DNA of 64,000 bases from Chloroflexota bacterium. Lineage in GTDB: Bacteria; Chloroflexota; Anaerolineae; Aggregatilineales; Phototrophicaceae. The notes below the pieces were generated by a model that saw only the letters and a program-made list of their open reading frames with translations, ran no database searches and was not told the origin of the DNA. Position 1 is the first letter of the stretch, and the number at the start of each line of letters is the position of its first letter. This document shows positions 1-8,525 of the stretch, piece by piece. The position numbers and the translations under genes were made by a program. The stretch spans positions 182,436 through 246,435 of the forward strand of contig WTGF01000122.1 in assembly GCA_011525385.1 (NCBI GenBank), written 5' to 3'.

Positions 1-1670
1 AACAGGCGCTCCAAGGCTTTTTGGATAATTCGCTCGGTCTGGGTATCGATATTGCTGGTGGCTTCGTCGAGGATAAGGACGCGCGGATCCGCCAGCAGGG
101 CGCGGGCGAATGCCAATAATTGGCGTTGCCCGGTCGACAGTACGGCGCCGCCTTCCATGATATCGGTGAGGTAGCCGTCGGCTAGCCCGATGATAAACTG
201 ATGCGCGCCGACGGTTTTGGCGGCTTCAACCACCTCATCGTCCGTCGCGTTCAAGCGGCCGTAGCGTATATTGTCCATGACAGTGCCGGAAAACAGGTGC
301 GTGTCTTGCGGCACCACGCTGATCTGCCGTCGCAAGCTGTTTTGCGTCACATCCTTCAGGTTGTAGTCATCCACTGTGATCGCGCCCTTGCTGACGTCGT
401 AGAAACGCATCAGCAGCTTGACCATGGTGGTCTTGCCGGCGCCGGTATGACCGACGAAAGCCACCGTCGAACCCGCGGGTACATCAAGGTCGACGTGCTT
501 AAGCACCCATTCGCCGCCCCTCGTATAGCGGAAGGACACGTCATCGAAACGGATATGTCCCTGGATGCCGGGCAGATTGTCGGCGTTGACCTGGTCGCGG
601 ATGGTCGCCGGGTGATCCATCAGCTTGAAGATGCGATAGGCGGAAGCGATGACAGCCTGCAAGAGGTTGTAGCGTTGGGCCAACAGTCGAATTGGAAAGA
701 AGAACTGCTGGATGTACAAGATAAAGGCCAGCAAGACACCCACGGTGATCTTGTCTTCCAGCACCAGGCTGCCGCCGACAAAAATCAGGGTTCCGGTGGC
801 GACGCCTCCTATCAATTCGACGGTGGGATAGAACAAGCTGGAAATGAGAGTTGCGCGAACGGTGGCTTGGCGGCTAGCCATGTTGATCACGTTGACAAAG
901 CGGTCGTAGTTGTGCTCTTGCCGCGAAAAAGCTTGCGTGACGCGTACGCCATTGAAGGCTTCGGATAACTCCGCGTTGACCTTGGCATTGGCGTCTGACA
1001 CCTTTAGATAGGCGCTGCGGGCGTGAACGCGCCAAAAGTTGGCAAGCAGCGCTAGAACGATCAAGACGACAAAGGCAACCAGGGTGAGCTGGATATTGAT
1101 CAGGATCATCGAGATGAGAATGCCGCCCAGCATCAAGACCTCGCGTATGCTGCCGACAGCCGCGAATGTCACCGCCTCGCGAATCACGTTGACATCGCTG
1201 ATCACGCGCGCGATCAGGCGGCCGACTTCGTATTCGGCGAAGAAGTCAATTGACAGATACTGGATATGATCAAAGAGTTGATCGCGCAGGGTGCGAATGA
1301 TGGATTGTCCGATGACCGCCATATTGCCGACTTGTACGCGGAAGCCGATGAATCCCATGACTTGGATGAGGATAAAGGCGATGACGCCCAAGACGACGAC
1401 AGACATGTCTCGCCTGCGGATGCCTTCGTCGATCGCCCAGCCAATCAATGGCGGGCTGACTACATTGGCGACCACGCTCAGGAGCATGGTCACGATGGCG
1501 ACAGTCAACTTGTATCGGTGCGGTCTCAAGTAGCCGAAAAGGCGAGCGGTGACATCACGGTCGAAGCCTGGCTTGTGGTCGTCCTCGATTTCGAGAATGC
1601 TGCGCTCGTGTCCGTTTTGCTTTTGCTTGGGCAGGCGCCGGTTCTGGACTTTGTCTTTTGTGAGGGTCAT
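1..1670 (-). CDS. ABC exporter half-transporter, second subunit (3' end cut by window)
   Basis: Membrane-spanning half-transporter with an ABC ATPase domain; about 556 codons are visible and the C-terminus lies beyond the window start. I read it from ATG at 1670, 11 bp after the stop of the upstream subunit, so the two form an operon. An N-terminal six-helix exporter core is followed by an ATPase with Walker A GHTGAGKT, a degenerate signature LSTGQ (normally LSGGQ) and a canonical Walker B ending LILDEATS with the catalytic Glu. This complements the neighbour, which has a normal signature but lost its catalytic Glu. Such asymmetry is known for heterodimeric exporters of the TM287/288, BmrCD and LmrCD type. 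The substrate (drug, lipid or peptide) cannot be told from sequence. Confidence 0.93.
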   Translation of the reverse strand, partial: MTLTKDKVQNRRLPKQKQNGHERSILEIEDDHKPGFDRDVTARLFGYLRPHRYKLTVAIVTMLLSVVANVVSPPLIGWAIDEGIRRRDMSVVVLGVIAFILIQVMGFIGFRVQVGNMAVIGQSIIRTLRDQLFDHIQYLSIDFFAEYEVGRLIARVISDVNVIREAVTFAAVGSIREVLMLGGILISMILINIQLTLVAFVVLIVLALLANFWRVHARSAYLKVSDANAKVNAELSEAFNGVRVTQAFSRQEHNYDRFVNVINMASRQATVRATLISSLFYPTVELIGGVATGTLIFVGGSLVLEDKITVGVLLAFILYIQQFFFPIRLLAQRYNLLQAVIASAYRIFKLMDHPATIRDQVNADNLPGIQGHIRFDDVSFRYTRGGEWVLKHVDLDVPAGSTVAFVGHTGAGKTTMVKLLMRFYDVSKGAITVDDYNLKDVTQNSLRRQISVVPQDTHLFSGTVMDNIRYGRLNATDDEVVEAAKTVGAHQFIIGLADGYLTDIMEGGAVLSTGQRQLLAFARALLADPRVLILDEATSNIDTQTERIIQKALERL

Positions 1671-1681
1671 TCGTGTCTGTC

Positions 1682-3595
1682 TCAGTTCTTGGTGATTCGT
1701 CCGGCGAGGCGATCGATCAGATTGCGGAACTGCTGCGTGGATCGCCGTTCTTCCAGCGGGATCTTGATGATGCCGGAGATTATAGCTTCCCGGCGCACGC
1801 GCTCTTGCTCTTCCAGTTGCAGCTTGTAAATCTCTTCGTAGAGTCCGCCGTCGGCGAGCAGCGTCTCGTGCGTACCCTGTTGAATGATCTCTCCGTCGCG
1901 CAGAACAATGATCTGATCGGCTTTCAAGATCGTGCTCATGCGCTGTGCGATGACAAAGGTCGTGCGCCCCTCCATGACACGATCCAGCGCCTGCTGGATG
2001 AGATGCTCGGTTTGCGTATCCACGCTGCTGGTCGCGTCATCCAATATCAGAATACGAGGATCGATCAAGAGAGCGCGGGCGATAGCGATTCTTTGCTTCT
2101 GACCGCCGGAAAGCGTAACGCCGCGTTCGCCGACGTCAGTTTGGTAGCCGTCGGGGAAATCCATGATGAAATCGTGGGCGTTGGCGGCTATGGCGGCTGC
2201 TTCGATCTGGTTTTTGCCCGCAGCGGGGTTGCCATAGGCGATATTTTCTTCAATCGTGGCCGAAAAGAGCAAGGACTGTTGCATTACGATGCCGATCTGG
2301 CCCCGCAGGTAATCCAGGTCAATATCTCGTACATCAATGCCGTCAAGCAGGACGCGCCCGTCAGTGACATCATAGAATCGTGGTATCAAGTTGGCGATCG
2401 TTGTTTTGCCGGCGCCGGTCAGCCCAATGATGGCGACAATTTCGCCGGGAGTCGCTTCGAGATTGATGTCTTTCACAATGGCGTGATTGGAACCGAAGTA
2501 TTGCGTGCTGACATTGTCGAAGCGCACATGGCCTTTGATGTTGACCCGCGCGGCGTCCGGCTTGTTAACGACCAATTCGTCATGATCGAGAATTTGAAAT
2601 ACGCGTTCGCCGCTGGCGACCGCTTGTGTAGTCAAAAGGATAATGAAACCGACAAATCGCAGAGGCTGCGCCAGCAGCAGCACGTAGGCGTTGAATGTGA
2701 CTACCAAACCGACGGTGATATTGGCCATGCCGCGCGCTTCGAGGTACCCGCCAAAGAACAAGACCAGCGCGGTTGACATGGCGGCCAGGAAGGCGCTGGC
2801 CGGCAGAAAGGTGATCCATTGTCGGATGAAATCAAGCTGCTCGTCGTAGAGCCGTTTGTTCTCGGCGTGGAATCTTTCGATTTCGTAGCTCTCGCGGGCA
2901 AAGACCCGCACAACTTCGGCGCCAAGCGCGTTTTCCTGGATATGATTGCTCAGCACCTGCATCCGGTCCATCACTTTTTTCCAGCGCGGGTGCACGCGCA
3001 TCACAAAGCGATTGGAAAACAGGGCCAGCGGCACCAGTGGGACAAATGATATCACTGCCAGCGCCGGGCTGGTCGCCAGCATGATGCTTACGACGCCGAT
3101 CAAGAGCAGGAGCACATTTAAGCCGTCCATCAGACCGAAGTTGAAATAGCGCTGAATTTCGTTGACATCGCTGATGGCGCGGGTGATGATGGTGCCGACT
3201 TGCGCGCTATCGTGGTAGGTGAAGGACTGACGCTGCACCTTGTCGTAGATTTGATTGCGAATATCGTAGGCGACATAGTGGGAAAGGCGCTCGCCGAAGA
3301 ACCTGCCGAAGAAGGCCGAGAGCCCGCGCAGGACCCCCAATCCAACAACGAGCAGGCCGGCGTTGAGCATGAAATTGCTGTCTTGCTTTGCAATGCCGAT
3401 ATCCACGACATCGCGCAAGATATAGGGCACGGCGACGGCGAGCAGATTGCTGCCGATGATGCCCAAGAGCGCGGTCAGCACCCACAATCGGTATTTTTTC
3501 AGATAGCCGATCAGACGGGCCCACTTAGCCAATGCGCCGTTGCCTTTTGATTTGCCTTTGGATTTTAGCGGTATCTCGCTAGAAGCGGTTGCCAT
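1682..3595 (-). CDS. ABC exporter half-transporter, first subunit (degenerate ATPase site)
   Basis: A 637-residue half-transporter: about six membrane helices in residues 30-325, then an ATPase domain. Walker A is GLTGAGKT at 391-398 and the signature LSGGQ is at 495-499. Walker B ends ILILDD, so the catalytic Glu is Asp520, and the H-loop His is Gln551 (IAQRMSTI). This subunit therefore supplies a poor catalytic site, to be paired with the degenerate signature of the downstream subunit. The same substitutions are known in TM287 of the TM287/288 exporter. ATG at 3595 is the only good start. A roughly 35-residue charged C-terminal extension follows the ATPase. The function is efflux by inference. 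Confidence 0.93.
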   Translation of the reverse strand: MATASSEIPLKSKGKSKGNGALAKWARLIGYLKKYRLWVLTALLGIIGSNLLAVAVPYILRDVVDIGIAKQDSNFMLNAGLLVVGLGVLRGLSAFFGRFFGERLSHYVAYDIRNQIYDKVQRQSFTYHDSAQVGTIITRAISDVNEIQRYFNFGLMDGLNVLLLLIGVVSIMLATSPALAVISFVPLVPLALFSNRFVMRVHPRWKKVMDRMQVLSNHIQENALGAEVVRVFARESYEIERFHAENKRLYDEQLDFIRQWITFLPASAFLAAMSTALVLFFGGYLEARGMANITVGLVVTFNAYVLLLAQPLRFVGFIILLTTQAVASGERVFQILDHDELVVNKPDAARVNIKGHVRFDNVSTQYFGSNHAIVKDINLEATPGEIVAIIGLTGAGKTTIANLIPRFYDVTDGRVLLDGIDVRDIDLDYLRGQIGIVMQQSLLFSATIEENIAYGNPAAGKNQIEAAAIAANAHDFIMDFPDGYQTDVGERGVTLSGGQKQRIAIARALLIDPRILILDDATSSVDTQTEHLIQQALDRVMEGRTTFVIAQRMSTILKADQIIVLRDGEIIQQGTHETLLADGGLYEEIYKLQLEEQERVRREAIISGIIKIPLEERRSTQQFRNLIDRLAGRITKN

Positions 3596-3836
3596 GAATT
3601 ACTGATCCCGGGAGACGCGGTTAATTGCGAGAATCTGTTGTTGATCGCGGCTGCGTTTTGCGGTTGAACCCAAGGAACAACTCAATCCAAGCTTAAACTG
3701 TCGATCAAAACAATACAGTTCGCGCAGAAGCAGGGGATCCTAAGTAAGCAATAAATGCTTGATTGACTCTGGTATTCTCCCCCAGAAGTCCCAAAATAAT
3801 TGTATATCAATCGCAGTCGGTGAAAAGGGAGATTCC
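3596..3836. other. Divergent intergenic region, ABC exporter / isomerase-like gene
   Basis: About 240 bp between two divergently transcribed genes, so it must hold both promoters. It is AT-richer than its surroundings. I see a small inverted repeat AACTGT/ACAGTT near 3690-3720 and a ribosome binding site AAAAGGGA just before 3837. No promoter pair with convincing -35 and -10 boxes could be fixed. Confidence 0.5.
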
Positions 3837-4601
3837 ATGTCAAAACTGAAACCTGTGGCATTACAGTTGTACTCTTTGCGCGACGCGCTTGCAGAGGACT
3901 TTGAAGGTATCGTCCGCAAGGTGGCCGCAATGGGCTATGTTGGAGTTGAACCCTATGGCGGGATGCCCGGCGGCTTGAAGGTTGCGGCGGATCTCTTTCA
4001 AGAGTTGGAGCTTGAGGTTTGTAATAGCCATGTGCCCTTTCCCGATGGGGCGAACCTGGAATCCGCGCTGGCGGAAGCGCAGGCCTTTGGGCTATCGCGC
4101 GTTGCCGTCGCCTATTTGCCAGAGGCTGAGTTCGAGACGCTGGACGCGGTCAAGCGCGTATGCGAGCGCCTGAATCGCGCCAGTGAAACCATGGGCGCCA
4201 GCAAGGTAACTTTGGGTTATCACAATCACTGGTGGGAGTACAAGGAATTGGAAGGGCAAGCTACCCTGGAGGTGATGCTCAGCGAGCTCGACGAAGATGT
4301 CTTTCTCGAAATTGATACCTACTGGGCGCAAGTCGGTGGCTTGGATGCGGTGGAAGTCGTTAAACAGGCGGGTGAGCGCGCGCCACTGATACATCTGAAG
4401 GACGGCTCACTGAGTTTGGAAGACAACATGACGGCGGTTGGCGACGGCAAAATGTCCGTGCCGGAGATCGTTGAGGCCACAGCGGAGACGGCTGAATGGC
4501 ATATCGTTGAGATTGATCGTTGCGACGGCGACATGCTGCAAGCGGTGCATGACAGCTACAAGTACTTGACATCCAATAACCTGGTTCGCGGCAAGGTGTA
4601 G
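3837..4601 (+). CDS. Sugar phosphate isomerase/epimerase (xylose isomerase-like TIM barrel)
   Basis: A 254-residue protein of the AP endonuclease 2/xylose isomerase-like TIM-barrel superfamily. Typical elements are the opening LQLYSLRDAL, the strand YHNHWWEY with metal-binding His, a conserved EIDTYW and the HLKDG strand, ending in a HIVEIDRCDGD strand. The start at 3837 is preferred over an upstream ATG because AAAAGGGA lies 6 bp before it and the family begins here. The gene is followed after 37 bp by an Ldh2-type dehydrogenase on the same strand, which suggests a small carbohydrate or keto-acid catabolic operon. The exact substrate is unknown. Confidence 0.85.
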   Translation: MSKLKPVALQLYSLRDALAEDFEGIVRKVAAMGYVGVEPYGGMPGGLKVAADLFQELELEVCNSHVPFPDGANLESALAEAQAFGLSRVAVAYLPEAEFETLDAVKRVCERLNRASETMGASKVTLGYHNHWWEYKELEGQATLEVMLSELDEDVFLEIDTYWAQVGGLDAVEVVKQAGERAPLIHLKDGSLSLEDNMTAVGDGKMSVPEIVEATAETAEWHIVEIDRCDGDMLQAVHDSYKYLTSNNLVRGKV

Positions 4602-4638
4602 GGGCGCATTCGCGTTCGGGCAAGGTGGAGAACGGTCT

Positions 4639-5625
4639 ATGAAAGTTGAAATCGAGACGCTGCGCGATGTCACCCGCCGCGCCATTGCCAAACAAGGCTT
4701 TGACGAGGCCGATACCGAGATCATTCTCGAGATCATCATGTACGCGCAGTTGCGTGGCAACAATCAAAATGTGATCAAATTGCTGGGTCCCGGCATGCCG
4801 GCCAACCCCGAAGCCGGGCAGATCGGCATTGCCAAAGAAACGAAGCTTTCGGCATTGCTTGACGGCGGCTGGAACCAGGGCATGGTTGTCATGAGCCGGG
4901 CATGCGAGATCGCGATTGAAAAAGCCAAGGAACATGGATTCGGCATGGTCGGCAGTCGCAGGACGAATTCCCCAACCGGCGCCATCGGCTATTACGCGCG
5001 CCGGATCGCCGATGAGGGCTTGCTGGGCTTTGTCTTTTCGGGTTCCCCAGAACTGATGGCCGTGTATGGCTCGTATGAAGCATTCCTGGGTACGAATCCT
5101 CTGGCGCTCGGCATCCCGACGGCCGGGAAACCAATCGTGCTCGATATGGCTACAGCTTCGATTGCCTGGTACGGCATCCACCTGGCAAATGCGGAGGGCA
5201 AGTCGATTCCGGAGGGTGTGGCTTACGACAAGGAAGGACAGTTCACGACGGATCCTGCCCAGGCGCTGGCCGGCGCGATCAAAGCCTTCGGCGGCTTCAA
5301 GGGCGCGGCTTTGGCTTTGATTGTCGAGATATTAACACGACCGCTGGTTGGCGCGACGCACAATGACGATGGAACGAAGTCGGATTGGGGCAATCTGATA
5401 TTCGCGATTGATCCCGAGTTGCTGGCGGAGGACTTGAATAGTTTTCAATCGGGTGTCAGCGCGTTGATAGATCGGGTCAAGACGTTGAAGAGACTGCCGG
5501 GAGTCGACGAGATTCCCGTCCCAGGCGAGCGTGGCGACGAGCATTTCGAGCATGTCACGGCGACTGGAGAGGTCGAATTGGACGATAAGGTCTGGCGGGA
5601 ACTCAATGCTGTGGCGGGAGTATAG
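4639..5625 (+). CDS. Ldh2-family (malate/L-lactate/ureidoglycolate-type) NAD(P)-dependent oxidoreductase
   Basis: A 328-residue protein of the Ldh2/malate-lactate dehydrogenase family, which reduces or oxidises 2-hydroxy or 2-keto/imino acids with NAD(P). Recognisable elements are the substrate-loop segment SRRTNSPTGAIGYYAR, the GTNPLA(L)GIP motif and IVLDMATASIAWYG, all hallmarks of the family. Members include malate, ureidoglycolate and piperideine-carboxylate reductases, and the substrate cannot be fixed here. It follows the isomerase-like gene by 37 bp. Its stop codon (5623-5625) lies inside the left terminal repeat of the mobile-element-like sequence at 5621, so insertion may have redefined the C-terminus. 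Confidence 0.85.
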   Translation: MKVEIETLRDVTRRAIAKQGFDEADTEIILEIIMYAQLRGNNQNVIKLLGPGMPANPEAGQIGIAKETKLSALLDGGWNQGMVVMSRACEIAIEKAKEHGFGMVGSRRTNSPTGAIGYYARRIADEGLLGFVFSGSPELMAVYGSYEAFLGTNPLALGIPTAGKPIVLDMATASIAWYGIHLANAEGKSIPEGVAYDKEGQFTTDPAQALAGAIKAFGGFKGAALALIVEILTRPLVGATHNDDGTKSDWGNLIFAIDPELLAEDLNSFQSGVSALIDRVKTLKRLPGVDEIPVPGERGDEHFEHVTATGEVELDDKVWRELNAVAGV

Positions 5626-5841
5626 GGCTTGTCCGGTACTAACAAAACAGAATCGCATTTGCCCCATTTTCTACGGTCATTCAAACATCCGCAGGTATGG
5701 AACGCGGGCGACCAGATTGGTCGCCCCTACAACTGGTATGTATGTTGTGGTTTGAGTCGCTAAATGGTGTTATTTTCTTGCTGTCGGATGCGTATTTGCG
5801 TCCATCTTGATCACCAAAATGAGTAGCGGACAAGTCTTATA
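5621..5841. mobile_element. MITE-like element with terminal inverted repeats
   Basis: A 221-bp segment without a credible gene, bounded by inverted repeats. The left end reads TATAGGGCTTGTCCGGTACT (5621-5640). The right end (5822-5841) reads, on the opposite strand, TATAAGACTTGTCCGCTACT, with 17 of 20 positions identical. Each end starts with TATA, compatible with a TA target duplication as in IS630/Tc1/mariner-related elements. An internal hairpin GGGCGACC/GGTCGCCC lies at 5706-5726. The same terminal sequence recurs at 63871. I infer a non-autonomous transposable element; no transposase is present. Confidence 0.65.
5706..5726. repeat. GGGCGACC palindrome (dispersed copy 1)
   Basis: Inverted repeat GGGCGACC, 5-nt loop, GGTCGCCC. 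The same core GGGCGACC/GGTCGCCC occurs at 8415-8435 and a longer-looped relative at 45799-45843, all in noncoding DNA. Confidence 0.6.
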
Positions 5842-5877
5842 GGTTGCGAGCCAGCTTATGGGAAACGGGGCGGAGAA

Positions 5878-6636
5878 ATGAATAGCGACATGTTGCGGCA
5901 GTACAACTATGACGAATTCGTGCCGGAGAAGTTCATGCCCTGGATGCGCTTTGATGAAAGCCCGGCATTGGGACTTGCCGCGCCGGATTTCCCGCTGTGG
6001 CGCTTGGAGGAGGATCGGGCTCAGTCTTCGCTGGGGGAATGGTGGTCGAGCAACCTTTATCTGGTCGTGGAATTCGGCAGCTTCACGTGACCGTATTGCG
6101 GGATGGCGGGCCCATCCATGAATGCGATCGCCGGCAAATACGCCGAGGATGGCGTGGCATCAGTGTTCCTTTACACTAATGAAGCGCATCCGGCGGAGAA
6201 CTTCCCCCACCTAACTTCAATGGAGCAAAAGTTCCGTCATGCCGCGGCGCTGCGCGACGAGCTTGGCGTCAGCAGGCCGATTCTCCTCGACGCCTTGGAC
6301 GGCGCCTGTCACCGCGCCTATGGCAGCATGCCCAACATGACCTGGATTTTCAATCGCGCGGGCCAGGCGATTTACAAGTCCGACTGGACTGACGCGAACA
6401 GCGTGGGCAATGCGCTGGAATACTATCTGGATATCAGCCAGCGGCGTAAAGACCGCGAGCCCCTCGCACCGTTCACCGTACAGCGTTTGGACTATCGCAA
6501 TGCCGATCGCTTGGCTTTCTTCAACGGTCTAAGGCGCAATGGACGGCAGGCCGTGGATGACTTCATCAAGGCTTTTGGCCCGCCCCCGAGCGAATTTCGC
6601 TGGGACGAAAAGGACTCAGCCGACGATGCCGATTGA
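5878..6636 (+). CDS. Deiodinase-like thioredoxin-fold selenoprotein (in-frame UGA at 6088-6090)
   Basis: Two segments in the same frame (5878-6087 and 6091-6636) are separated only by TGA. Reading the TGA as selenocysteine gives one 252-residue protein with FGSFT-U-PYC at residues 66-74, followed by SVFLYTNEAHP. Iodothyronine deiodinases have the same order: FGSCTUP, then a segment like VIYIEEAH. A hairpin right after the UGA fits a bacterial SECIS. It is therefore a deiodinase-like (T4_deiodinase/peroxiredoxin-like fold) redox protein, probably reducing a thiol- or halogen-linked substrate; actual deiodination is not implied. Sec-containing bacterial deiodinase-like proteins are known from marine metagenomes. 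The 3' end overlaps the convergent gene by 21 bp. Selenocysteine machinery is not in this window. Confidence 0.85.
6091..6126 (+). promoter_or_regulatory. Candidate bacterial SECIS hairpin
   Basis: Directly after the in-frame UGA (6088-6090) lies a stem GGATGG (6101-6106), loop CGGGC, CCATCC (6112-6117), with a possible lower extension ATT/AAT across an internal loop. The apical loop begins 16 nt after the UGA and contains adjacent G residues. Both the spacing and the G-rich apical loop match the accepted description of bSECIS elements recognised by SelB. Confidence 0.7.
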
Positions 6637-8193
6637 AGGGAGCATCCGTTCGTAGACGACGCCTTTCTGCCCGCGACGGTCGGAGGGTCGGTTCGCCAAT
6701 CCGCCCTGGACAAAGAGATGGGAGGAGCCCTCGCCGCTCATATTCAGGGCGTGGATTGCGCCATTCGCGCTCATCCAGTCGGCAAGCTCGGAGAGGGTCG
6801 CTCCCGCGCTATCCAAGTCAGTTCTGGCCGCGGGATCACAACCGTCGACCACGATAAGCAACAGGTTTCCATCCTCTTTAATGCCTAGCGCGGTGCGCGC
6901 TTTTCTTTCGCCAGGCGAGCCGGGGTTGATATTGACCGGCGTGATACCGACAATATGTTCGCCATCTATATTGCGGCTGGCCCAAAACTCTTCTTTTGCG
7001 TCGGCGAACTCGAGCGCATTGCGGCCATCTTGCAGCAGGATGGGACCGGCCTGGACGCCTGAAACCAGGCCTTTGGACGGATCGGCAAACTCGTATTCTA
7101 TCCAGGCGTCCTCAGCGATCTTCTCAATTGTGGGCTCTGGAAGCGCGCCGGCGCCCAAGGACAGGACAAAGCCATTCTGGGGGATCTGGAGATCCCCGCC
7201 TCGTTTCCAGCTAAGCACTTGTCGATTTACAATGACAAATTCATGGCGACGGTCTTCCACCGGCGTACGATCGAGCGGACGTCCGTTTTCGCGCAAGCGC
7301 GCGGCGCGGGTGTAAATGGCTATCCCCGGAGGATCGGCGGGATTCAGTCCGAACTGACAGTCGCCGCGCGCGTCGGCTCGCAAGTTGATGTCATCCGGCA
7401 ATATCAGGGCAATGTCTTCGAGGCTCATGGTCTGCACCGTCCACTCTGCGCCGTCAAAAAGCAGGCATCCGCGTTGATAAAGCGGTGGACGCAAGATCGT
7501 ATTTTCCGAGACCATCAAGCCGATGGCGTCTCCGTATCCGGAATGATGACTGACGAGGTCGTCATGCTCGTGCAAAAAGTGCGAGGTGTTGAAAGCCGCC
7601 ATTCGTTCGTGATTCTGCACAAAGTGCCGAACAAAGTCGCAGCGGCCGATGCGCACGAAATTGCGCCAAGCGTCAAATTCGCGAAACAGGCGCGGCTGGT
7701 AGCTGCCTCTTTCAATGTTGGGGTAGAGGTCCAGTTGGATCGATTCTTCCAGCCAACGTGTCATGGCCTCCGCGCGCGCTCCCCAGTCATCGTTCCCGGG
7801 CGCTATTTCCGTATGCCATTCGTAAGTATCACTGATGTATTCGTGCAGTTGCAACCAGCCCCGCGCGAGCAATTGGCGCAGGACACAGGCGACGAAGGAA
7901 TTGGCGCTGATGATGTGCTCGCCGTCAAAGCTGTAGTCGAGCCCGGGAAACATATGCTCCGCTCGACGGTCGGTCTGCATGGCGGTCCAGGTCAGGATAT
8001 GCGGATTGTCCCCCCCGCGCGCTCTTGCGCGGGCGTAGTGCATGCGGGCGATGTCCTGTTGGCGTACATAACTGCTCATCGGGTGCAGGTCTTCGAATTT
8101 CAGTTCATGTGGAGCGATTTCCAGGCTGTATACCGTGGACCATCCGCCGGTCTCAAGTTGAACGCGCTGTTTTTCAAAGCGACCCATGGGCAT
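6616..8193 (-). CDS. Phosphodiester glycosidase-domain (NAGPA-like) protein
   Basis: A 525-residue protein whose C-terminal part carries the phosphodiester glycosidase fold (PF09992, named after N-acetylglucosamine-1-phosphodiester alpha-N-acetylglucosaminidase). The core is LLLIVVDGCDP, GATLSELADWM, then LNMSGEGSSHLFVQGGLANRPSD, matching the family pattern of Ala-Leu-Asn/Asp-(Gly)-Gly-Ser-Ser. The first 280 or so residues are rich in Trp, His and Arg and I do not recognise them. There is no signal peptide, which is unusual for this family. ATG at 8193 (a second ATG is at 8187) follows GGAGGAG. It converges on the selenoprotein gene with a 21-bp overlap. The substrate is unknown. Confidence 0.7.
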   Translation of the reverse strand: MPMGRFEKQRVQLETGGWSTVYSLEIAPHELKFEDLHPMSSYVRQQDIARMHYARARARGGDNPHILTWTAMQTDRRAEHMFPGLDYSFDGEHIISANSFVACVLRQLLARGWLQLHEYISDTYEWHTEIAPGNDDWGARAEAMTRWLEESIQLDLYPNIERGSYQPRLFREFDAWRNFVRIGRCDFVRHFVQNHERMAAFNTSHFLHEHDDLVSHHSGYGDAIGLMVSENTILRPPLYQRGCLLFDGAEWTVQTMSLEDIALILPDDINLRADARGDCQFGLNPADPPGIAIYTRAARLRENGRPLDRTPVEDRRHEFVIVNRQVLSWKRGGDLQIPQNGFVLSLGAGALPEPTIEKIAEDAWIEYEFADPSKGLVSGVQAGPILLQDGRNALEFADAKEEFWASRNIDGEHIVGITPVNINPGSPGERKARTALGIKEDGNLLLIVVDGCDPAARTDLDSAGATLSELADWMSANGAIHALNMSGEGSSHLFVQGGLANRPSDRRGQKGVVYERMLPSIGIVG

Positions 8194-8307
8194 AGCCTAC
8201 TCCTCCGCAAATTAGTCCTCCCGAACTATACCGCTTGATAGTCAGCAGAAAAAGACACTAGCGCCGTGATAGTGAATCCTATTCGGTTGAAACAAAAAAT
8301 CTTAACC

Positions 8308-8334
8308 ACCGAGGACACCGAGATCACCGAGAAT
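8308..8334. repeat. Short tandem repeat ACCGAGNNN x3
   Basis: ACCGAGGAC, ACCGAGATC and ACCGAGAAT follow one another directly. Similar 'accaccgaggacaccgag' tracts are, from general knowledge, common dispersed noncoding repeats in environmental bacteria. No function is evident. Confidence 0.5.
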
Positions 8335-8414
8335 AAACCTAGAGTTTAGTTGCTCTCCATGTTCTTAGTAGAACCAACAAAGTCATGCAACTCCAAAATG
8401 ATAGTCGGCGGTAG

Positions 8415-8435
8415 GGGCGACCCGGCGGGTCGCCC
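8415..8435. repeat. GGGCGACCC palindrome (dispersed copy 2)
   Basis: Perfect inverted repeat GGGCGACCC, loop GGC, GGGTCGCCC, preceded by GTAG. It shares its core with the palindromes at 5706 and 45799. There is no T-run, so it is not an obvious terminator. Confidence 0.6.
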
Positions 8436-8525
8436 GCAAAACCTAGCTGGAGCCGTGGGCCAGCCAAGGCTCGCCCCAGTTTACATATAGCGCGTCGCTC
8501 ATGCGATGAGAACGCTTACGATTTT

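Noticed and set aside
1673..2776. A 367-codon plus-strand frame opposite the ABC exporter
   Set aside because: Fully antisense to a clear ABC transporter; its sequence shows no domain.
6103..6636. A separate gene starting at the ATG just after the TGA
   Set aside because: The part before the TGA continues the same thioredoxin/deiodinase-like fold in the same frame; the motif straddles the TGA, so one Sec-containing protein is better than two genes or a frameshift.
7219..8238. A 339-codon plus-strand frame opposite the phosphodiester glycosidase gene
   Set aside because: Antisense to the better-supported gene, which has a good ribosome binding site and a recognised domain.
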